Of a stretch of 33,781 nt of DNA, positions 27,226 through 33,781 are shown in pieces. The stretch lies in contig NZ_JAGDXM010000039.1 of assembly GCF_023256435.1 (NCBI RefSeq), forward strand, positions 1-33,781. Reading direction: 5' to 3'. Both the position numbers and the translations under genes were made by a program. Position 1 is the first letter of the stretch. Each line of letters starts with the position of its first letter. Source of the stretch: Thermoplasma sp. Its GTDB lineage: Archaea; Thermoplasmatota; Thermoplasmata; Thermoplasmatales; Thermoplasmataceae. The notes below the pieces were generated by a model. That model was given only the letters and a program-made list of their open reading frames with translations, was not told the DNA's origin and ran no database searches.

Positions 27226-28536
27226 TCATGAGCGCTGCATCTTCTTTATGTTCTCCTTTAATGGCACCCTTATGAATAACAGTGATGTTAATATAATGGT
27301 GAGGCCTCCAATGAGCGCCAGAGATCTTATGTAAACTTCGTTGTTGGTTGGTAGGTAGAGATATGATATCCATGCGCCAAGCACATACCCAGACAAACCG
27401 GATGGTATTCTCTCGAGAAGACCCTGGATACCAAAGTACATACCCTCCCTTCTGTATCCCGTCGTTAGTTCGTCTTCATCGATTATTTCAGATACGATTG
27501 CATTTGGCAATATGAAATATGACGTCAATCCAATGCCGGCTAAAATCATTATCGCTATCATCTGAATGATGCGTGTGCCAAACGGAATTATCCCGACGAA
27601 AAACGCGGAGACGAGAACTATACCTAGGATGGCGGTGAACAGGATGAAGGCAGATTTTTCACCATGTTTTCTGGAATAAAAGACAAGCAATGGAGAAAAC
27701 GCAATGGTTGAAAGAACAGCAATTAGGGTGAGTAGGCCGATGTATGCTTCATAATGCACGTTACCTGGGAGTACGACGTTCTCTATGAAATAGCCTAGAG
27801 AGGAGAGAAAGAAGTAGAAGCCAAACTGAAAGAAAAGGTATGATAGGATATATCTGTCGAACGTTCTATTTTTGAAAGTCTGGATTATTGCCTCCTTTAT
27901 GGTGTACTCCTCAGGGATTCTTTTCACTTCTGGATTTTCCTTGATGGATAGAAATACGATCAGAAATGATAACATTGTCAGAATGGCTACGATGAGTCCT
28001 ATGTATGAAAAGGGCACGTTCAGCGTGAGCAATATTGATGGAAGCAGAGAAGCCAAAATTATCCCCACTATGGAAAAATATGAAGCAATTGTTGTGAGAA
28101 TGACCCTATCTTTTGACGTCACGGATATCTCTGGAATAAGGGAAAGATAAGGCAATACGACATATGCATAAAGGAAATTGAAGCCGATCAGGTATAATGC
28201 CAGGAGTATACCCATCGTGACGCCGCTCAAAAACGGAAACCATATGAGCCCATAAAAAAGAGCTATAGGGAAAAGTCCGGTCAGGAGAAAGAATCTTCGC
28301 CTTCCGAGTCTGCTTGTGCTCTTATCGCTCCATTGACCTATGAACGGGTTCGCAAAGGCCTGCACGAGTGTACCTACAAGGACGGCTACGCCTATAATAT
28401 ACGAATCGACGATCACTCTACCGTGCAGAGGTGCATAAAAAACAAATATGTACGTTGAAAGGAAGAATGCGGGCATCGTGACTCCGATCTGCCCAAAGCC
28501 ATAAAGTATCTTCTTGTTTATGGGTAGCCCGTCCAT
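27226..28536 (-). CDS. GPH-type MFS sugar:cation symporter (paralog of 5472..6809)
   Basis: 436 aa; long near-identical blocks with the first GPH protein, e.g. 'SYFILPNAIVSEIIDEDE..TGYRREGMYFG.QGLLERIPSGLSG'. Confidence 0.88.
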   Translation of the reverse strand: MDGLPINKKILYGFGQIGVTMPAFFLSTYIFVFYAPLHGRVIVDSYIIGVAVLVGTLVQAFANPFIGQWSDKSTSRLGRRRFFLLTGLFPIALFYGLIWFPFLSGVTMGILLALYLIGFNFLYAYVVLPYLSLIPEISVTSKDRVILTTIASYFSIVGIILASLLPSILLTLNVPFSYIGLIVAILTMLSFLIVFLSIKENPEVKRIPEEYTIKEAIIQTFKNRTFDRYILSYLFFQFGFYFFLSSLGYFIENVVLPGNVHYEAYIGLLTLIAVLSTIAFSPLLVFYSRKHGEKSAFILFTAILGIVLVSAFFVGIIPFGTRIIQMIAIMILAGIGLTSYFILPNAIVSEIIDEDELTTGYRREGMYFGIQGLLERIPSGLSGYVLGAWISYLYLPTNNEVYIRSLALIGGLTIILTSLLFIRVPLKENIKKMQRS

Positions 28537-28643
28537 GCAATTAATAGGATTACCATGGCTAAAATCTTTGCTTTAAATATGAGGGTGTTATTGATAAGAT
28601 CTGATAGTGCATCACTATGGTGCCGAACTTCATGATGGATAAT

Positions 28644-29570
28644 TTAGAGAAATACCGCATTGGTAAAGCTGGTAGGTAAATTTCCATCCCAGAGCTCCAT
28701 CCTCACGAATGCATCCTTATAATTTTCGATTTTTCCTTCGGGCTCTGGGTTAATCATCTCCTCGGCTGAATCGCCATGAATGATCCTGAGACGAAGACCG
28801 GATCTGTAATTTATTATGTGATATTCCAGTTCCTTCGAAAGGAAAACTGTCGGCGAATCTCTTGACCAAGCAAGCGAATACTGACCTTCATCAAGTTTGC
28901 CTATTAGTTCAGTTGTCTTCACTTTTTCCCTAAAGACTATAAGGTTTCTATCTATTCTGAAAAGTCCTTTAACATGAAAGTCCGATCCGGCCATGGCGCG
29001 AATATGAAGCCCAGCGATCAGAAGATCCTGCCAGGCTTTCAATGCCCGATCATTTTCTTCATTCCACGGGCCATTCCAGATTTCAACTGCGTCTGCATTT
29101 TCATATGACTCTGACCCCCACATCCAACAATCGCTCTTGAATGGATGATTAATCGTTACAAACGCGCCCTCACCATGGGCTATCCTCACAGCCTCGAAGA
29201 AGGTTCTGGGTTCTTTTAGAGTATATCTCTTGAAATATCCTGCTTCCGGAGCTATGGGTTCGTGTATGCCTATTATATTCGCATGCCCCCTGAAATTTCC
29301 CCATTCTTCGCCAGGTATTACGTGTTCCAAAAGATCTTCCGATAGCTCTGGGACTGTATTGTGATCCGTTATAGCAACTATATCTATACCAGCCCTCATT
29401 GCCAGATGTGCGATCTGTTTCGGTGTCAGCATTGCCCTCTTCATTACCAGTCTTTCCAATGGCCATATGAAAGGATGAAATGCTCCTTCCCCGCTAAGGG
29501 GATTGATGGAAAATTTGGAATGCGCATGCATCTGCACATAGGTCAATGCAGATGCATTCGGTTCTTTCAT
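28644..29570 (-). CDS. PHP-domain metal-dependent hydrolase (CehA/McbA-like)
   Basis: 308 aa; metal-ligand motifs 'MHAHSKFS', 'ITDHNT', 'GEEW', 'TINHPF', 'GSDFHVKG'. Confidence 0.8.
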   Translation of the reverse strand: MKEPNASALTYVQMHAHSKFSINPLSGEGAFHPFIWPLERLVMKRAMLTPKQIAHLAMRAGIDIVAITDHNTVPELSEDLLEHVIPGEEWGNFRGHANIIGIHEPIAPEAGYFKRYTLKEPRTFFEAVRIAHGEGAFVTINHPFKSDCWMWGSESYENADAVEIWNGPWNEENDRALKAWQDLLIAGLHIRAMAGSDFHVKGLFRIDRNLIVFREKVKTTELIGKLDEGQYSLAWSRDSPTVFLSKELEYHIINYRSGLRLRIIHGDSAEEMINPEPEGKIENYKDAFVRMELWDGNLPTSFTNAVFL

Positions 29571-30757
29571 TTCTTTCCCGCAAAATGCATGGCCACTAGG
29601 ACATGGGACAGTGCTCCATATTTCAGATAGTCCTCATCCACAGTGAATCTTGGGCTGTGATTCGGGTAAATTATGCCCTTCTTCTCATTCCTTGTTCCAA
29701 GGAAGTAATAGGTGCCAGGCGCCTTCTGCAGGAATCTTGAAACATCCTCGCCTCCCATGAGCGGTTCAGTTTCTATGACCTTCATTCCCTTTATACTTTC
29801 AAGGACGCTCCTGACCTCTTCTGTTATCTTTGGATCGTTATAAGTCACCGGATAGGCGTTTTCTATAAATTCTGTTTCGGCTCTGGCACCGAATGCTTCT
29901 GCCACGCCAGCGGCAGTATCTCCTATCTTCTTCTTTATGAAGGCGCGAAGATCCTCATCAAGGGTGCGCAGAGTACCGAGCATCTCCAGATTATCCGGTA
30001 TGATGTTGTCCTTTGTTCCTGAATGGACTGAACAGACCGATATCGTGACTGGTTTTCTCTGGTCTATGAATCTGGATCTTACGCCGTAGAGTGCATTGAT
30101 TATGTTGGATCCGATGTATATGGGATCGATAGCGTCTGCAGGCGCGGATCCATGGCCGCCCTTTCCGCGCACCGTTATCTTGAATCCATCTGGTGCTGCC
30201 ATTATTGCACCGCCCCTGATGGCAAAGGTACCTGCTGGAAAATCTCCTAGGACATGAAGACCGAATACATGATCGACATGGGGGTTTTCGAGTGCGCCGT
30301 CCTCGATCATAGGCAGCGCTCCACCTCTTCCACCATCCTCTTCGGCTGGCTGAAACAGGAATTTTACGTTTCCATCAAGTTCGTCCCTGTGCTTGGAAAG
30401 AATGTAGGCAGCGGCCAACAGCATTGCCGTATGAGAATCATGGCCGCAGGCGTGCATGACGCCCTTATTCTTGGAGGCAAATGGCAGGCCAGTCTGCTCT
30501 TCTACAGGCAGGGCATCCATATCCGCTCTCAGCCCTATGGTCATTCTACCAGTCTTTCCTCTTATAAGACCAACAACACCAGTACCTCCAACATGCTCTC
30601 TGACCTCCAATCCAAAGGATCTAAGCTTGTCAGCCACATACTTGGCCGTGTTGACCTCCTGATATGATAGTTCTGGATTCTCGTGCAGATAGCGTCTCAT
30701 CTTTATGAGTTCTTCATTGTATTCTTCCATCTCCTTTCTGAGAACTTCTATGTTCAT
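29567..30757 (-). CDS. M20-family amidohydrolase / aminoacylase-carboxypeptidase
   Basis: 396 aa; 'LRADMDALPVEEQTGLPFASKNKGVMHACGHDSHTAMLLAAA', 'FQPAEEDGGRGGALPMI', 'GKGGHGSAPADAIDPI'. 4-bp overlap with the PHP gene. Confidence 0.93.
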   Translation of the reverse strand: MNIEVLRKEMEEYNEELIKMRRYLHENPELSYQEVNTAKYVADKLRSFGLEVREHVGGTGVVGLIRGKTGRMTIGLRADMDALPVEEQTGLPFASKNKGVMHACGHDSHTAMLLAAAYILSKHRDELDGNVKFLFQPAEEDGGRGGALPMIEDGALENPHVDHVFGLHVLGDFPAGTFAIRGGAIMAAPDGFKITVRGKGGHGSAPADAIDPIYIGSNIINALYGVRSRFIDQRKPVTISVCSVHSGTKDNIIPDNLEMLGTLRTLDEDLRAFIKKKIGDTAAGVAEAFGARAETEFIENAYPVTYNDPKITEEVRSVLESIKGMKVIETEPLMGGEDVSRFLQKAPGTYYFLGTRNEKKGIIYPNHSPRFTVDEDYLKYGALSHVLVAMHFAGKK

Positions 30758-30966
30758 AGATATATTATACGTATGGAGTTTTTAAATTATTTGAATGTCC
30801 ATCGTACGTTATGTCAATCTGTAAAGTCAAAATATAAGACGACGCTGCGTCGATATGCTATTATGCATAGAACCACCTAGAATTTTCATAATCATAAATA
30901 TGAGCTTATGTCATTTTGAATCTTTATGAAGAGATAATGTTTTATTCATGATAGTTATTCTTATCT

Positions 30967-31596
30967 ATGGCAAATGAAATGGCTTCATCCAGAGCGTCTC
31001 TGGAGCAGGAAGTGTATCTGCGGTCATTGACGGGAAGGCTCGTGGGGATCTATGAGTTTCAGGGATTCAGGAAGGTGGCGATAATAAGCTATCCAGACAG
31101 AATATGCGAATCGATATCTACGGCTGCGGCTGTAGCTTTCTTCGATAAATATGGATACGAGGAAGGCAAGATCTCAATATTTGACTATGGCGATGATATC
31201 GAGAAGACTGCCAGATCCATCGTAGATAAAGGATTCGACGCAGTTTATACCGCGTTCGGCGGTGAGCAGAAGATGAGCGATGTTAGCAGCATGTTCAACA
31301 AGACTATCGCTGCACTAAAATCCGCTGGATACAAAAAGGCGCTGCTCATCCATGTGCGGGCTTGGCTTGCAACGAAACAGCTGTCAGCGCTGATATCAGA
31401 CAGATCAATGAAGGAATATCTGAGATCTCTTTCCGAGATAAGGCTATTCACAGCGGATCCTGCCAGTAGAAAATTCTTTTTCCATAAGGTCAGGATAAAC
31501 GAAGATGGTTCCATAAAACTGGAAAAATATGCAGAGGAAGAAATAACACAGGAGCATGCGAATCTTCTAAAGATCTCATTACCGCCACCGGAATGA
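30967..31596 (+). CDS. Uncharacterised 209-aa protein, alpha/beta (Rossmann-like) pattern
   Basis: Soluble ORF with its own AT-rich upstream region; 'FRKVAIISYPDRICESISTAAAVAFFDKYGYEEGKISIFDYGDDIEKTARSIVDKGFDAVYTAFGG'. No family recognised. Confidence 0.7.
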   Translation: MANEMASSRASLEQEVYLRSLTGRLVGIYEFQGFRKVAIISYPDRICESISTAAAVAFFDKYGYEEGKISIFDYGDDIEKTARSIVDKGFDAVYTAFGGEQKMSDVSSMFNKTIAALKSAGYKKALLIHVRAWLATKQLSALISDRSMKEYLRSLSEIRLFTADPASRKFFFHKVRINEDGSIKLEKYAEEEITQEHANLLKISLPPPE

Positions 31597-31633
31597 ATTA
31601 ATATTGATTGAAAAAATTTTTTGATATTATTTT

Positions 31634-33061
31634 TCAAGCTTCGGTCGCATGAGGCGATACATCTTGCATATACATTGCGATTTTGTCAGGGTGTATTTTC
31701 ATCTCCACAAATGTCATAACTGCTGAAATGGGTATCCAGGCTATGCCAACATAGGCAGCGATATTGAATGGATAAGAGGGCGGTGCAGGATACATCGTGA
31801 AGAACATGACCGCAATCAGCACACCTATGGCTATCGCTGGAAATATCAGGTGCTGGAACAGGTGAAAATCTTTCATCTTCTTTGCATAGAATGGAAGCCC
31901 TATGGACGCCACTATGTGCTCAGTATAAGCCGAATAGCCATTAGCGAACAGCATCACCAAGCCTCCGATTACAGGCCCGAAAAGCGCGCCGAAAATTATG
32001 GCAAGGACAAGCGATAAGCCGAATACGAACATGGCCGAAACCGACGGAGATCCGTATTTGCTGTGTACCTTTGACATGGATTTAGGCAGAAAGAGGAGTC
32101 CGGATTTCGCAAAGCTGTAATATATCCTCGAGTTTGCGTTGCTTACTGAGACGTTGTATCCCATAAAACTGTTAATGGTTACGATTATGAGCAGTATGTA
32201 AAGGATGTAGCTTGCCTTTTTGAAGAGCATTATCCCCGGATCTGGAGCGGATGCGAAGTTTGCCATGTTTGCAGGCCCATATCCGATTGTGAACGCGTAT
32301 GAAACCAATATGAGCGTTATGCCCGCGACTATGACCGTAGAAATTAGGGCTTTCCTGACAGCAACATGTGAATTTTTAGTTTCCTCAGCAAGGGACGTAA
32401 TTGAAAGCGTAGTTCCAAAGAATAGAACGACGGAATATATCATTGAATAGAATAGCTGTGAGAGGCCTCCAGGAAGATACTTGGTCGTGAAAACTGCCAA
32501 GGTGTTAGCATGACCGGCAGATACTATGATGGCTATAGATCCAGCTATTAGCACGGATATCTCGATTAATCCACCTAAGATTTGGTAATCCGTTGCTACC
32601 TTGATGCCAAAGTATGTAAATAGGAACGCGATCAGAGCAGCGACAACTGAAATGCTTATCCATACCCATGCACCGCTAAGCGATGGATTGATGAGACTGA
32701 TAAAGGAAGCGAGGCCGAGAAATCCAAAGCTAGCATATCCAAGTATTGAATAGAAGAACATGTTCCATGCCTGAAACACACCCGCAGTCTTTCCAAGAGA
32801 TTTATATGTAAAGGTAAAATATGATCCGGCGGATGAAATATACTTCGAGAACTGATACCCTGTGTTCATTATGAAGAGGTAGAAGATAATGCCCAGCAGG
32901 ATCGAGAGCGGAGTTGCACCAAGAGCAAACAGAGCGACACCGGTGAGCAAATATGCGGCATCTGCGGCGATCGATAGAGTTCCCATGGCCTGCCATATCA
33001 GTCTGAACTCGCCTATTACATTCTTTTTTAGAGTTGTGCTCGAATTGTCAGATATTTGCAT
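31634..33061 (-). CDS. APC superfamily amino acid permease
   Basis: 475 aa, multi-TM; 'WQAMGTLSIAADAAYLLTGVALFALGATPLSILLGIIFYLFIMNTGYQFSKYISSAGSYFTFTYKSLG'. Confidence 0.88.
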   Translation of the reverse strand: MQISDNSSTTLKKNVIGEFRLIWQAMGTLSIAADAAYLLTGVALFALGATPLSILLGIIFYLFIMNTGYQFSKYISSAGSYFTFTYKSLGKTAGVFQAWNMFFYSILGYASFGFLGLASFISLINPSLSGAWVWISISVVAALIAFLFTYFGIKVATDYQILGGLIEISVLIAGSIAIIVSAGHANTLAVFTTKYLPGGLSQLFYSMIYSVVLFFGTTLSITSLAEETKNSHVAVRKALISTVIVAGITLILVSYAFTIGYGPANMANFASAPDPGIMLFKKASYILYILLIIVTINSFMGYNVSVSNANSRIYYSFAKSGLLFLPKSMSKVHSKYGSPSVSAMFVFGLSLVLAIIFGALFGPVIGGLVMLFANGYSAYTEHIVASIGLPFYAKKMKDFHLFQHLIFPAIAIGVLIAVMFFTMYPAPPSYPFNIAAYVGIAWIPISAVMTFVEMKIHPDKIAMYMQDVSPHATEA

Positions 33062-33414
33062 GCGGGAGAAACAATTATTTTATTAATTAAGATTTTCATT
33101 AATTATTGTAGATTAATATGCAAATATTTGATATCTTTCGTCTTAACATAATATTATATGAACAAACATCAGAAATGAGTCTTAACCACATGTGACTTCA
33201 ATATTAAAAAATATTTATGATGCACCAATATGCCCGAACGTCGATCGAGTGGATAAAGGTCAATTGAAGATGGCTGGAAACTGATCCAGATCCATGAATA
33301 TTTTCGTTTCCGATTTTTTGTAATATTGATCTTGAGTAAATCGATATTCTCAAAGATTCCTGCCGATGCAATAAATGCTAATGATGATGAGACTTCTCTT
33401 CATTTTGTGTAATG

Positions 33415-33481
33415 TTCGAAACAAATTTTACGGGACATATGACGTTATGGATTGATCTATCTGAGTAATTATTGTTTCGAA
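33415..33481. repeat. 10-bp inverted repeat pair upstream of a truncated permease gene
   Basis: TTCGAAACAA (33415-33424) and TTGTTTCGAA (33472-33481), the latter abutting a TATA-like 'atatatttaaaa'. Confidence 0.4.
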
Positions 33482-33549
33482 ATATATTTAAAAGGTTAGG
33501 AAAGGAATTTAAATAATTCTGATTTCATATTCATGAGGATGGTGATCGG

Positions 33550-33781
33550 ATGCATAATAATTCGGAGAATGAGAATCAACTGAGCAAGGGAAGCATAGGT
33601 TTACTTGGGCTAGTGATGATATCTATGGCCGGCGTTTTGGCTATAATAGGCCCAATGGAGGTGTCATCGTTCATTGGCAGTGCAGGACCTGCTGCTATGT
33701 GGCCTGTTATTCTTGGCTTTATCCTATTCCTAATTGTCTCATTGCCCATTCTTGAATATACAAAGATTGTTGGATTTGCTG
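33550..33781 (+). CDS. APC superfamily permease, N-terminal part (truncated by window end)
   Basis: ATG at 33550: 'MHNNSENENQLSKGSIGLLGLVMISMAGVLAIIGPMEVSSFIGSAGPAAMWPVILGFILFLIVSLPILEYTKIVGFA', open to the window edge; TATA-like AT-rich upstream sequence. Confidence 0.75.
   Translation, partial: MHNNSENENQLSKGSIGLLGLVMISMAGVLAIIGPMEVSSFIGSAGPAAMWPVILGFILFLIVSLPILEYTKIVGFA

Noticed and set aside
30254-30667. 137-aa plus-strand ORF inside the M20 gene
   Set aside because: Antisense to conserved M20 motifs; unlikely coding.
1-33781. CRISPR arrays, tRNA/rRNA genes, integrase or intact transposase genes
   Set aside because: No regularly spaced repeats, no recognisable tRNA/rRNA core sequences and no transposase/integrase ORFs were seen by eye; tRNAscan/Infernal would be needed to exclude them formally.

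Overview
The window is a dense archaeal locus of about 34 kb with AT-rich TATA-type promoters, TTG/GTG starts, 1-4 nt gene overlaps, and a TrmB regulator, archease and GPH transporters. The overall style is consistent with Thermoplasmata, most likely Thermoplasma; this is inferred from gene style, not from a search. It is mainly nutrient uptake and catabolism. In order it contains: an APC permease; a minus-strand operon of MDR dehydrogenase, SCP2-like protein and ThDP enzyme; a minus-strand operon of C69-type Ntn hydrolase, GH1 beta-glycosidase, PIG-L deacetylase and GPH transporter; archease; a ~400 bp structured non-coding or degenerate region; a saccharopine/lysine dehydrogenase-like gene; a 7TM-like protein; an MFS transporter with a DeoC aldolase; a TrmB-family regulator; a six-gene carbohydrate ABC operon ending in two tandem (alpha/alpha)6 glycosidase-like genes, one frameshifted; a divergent operon of a nitrilase-fold protein (Cys replaced by Ser) and a third glycosidase-like gene; a second operon of M20 hydrolase, PHP hydrolase and GPH transporter; an unknown 209-aa protein; and two more APC permeases. 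The strongest new observation is a 22-bp near-palindrome (TATAC-N12-GTATA, 19/22 identical) found both upstream of the ABC operon and upstream of the TrmB-like gene 9 kb away, which suggests a specific operator and an autoregulated regulon. Other points of interest are the Cys-to-Ser nitrilase homolog, the hairpin-rich 10.82-11.2 kb region (possible IS200/IS605 or omega-RNA-like relic), two unlisted 44-codon ORFs, and the repeated pairing of GPH transporters with amide hydrolases. No rRNA, tRNA, CRISPR array or intact mobile element was recognised by eye.
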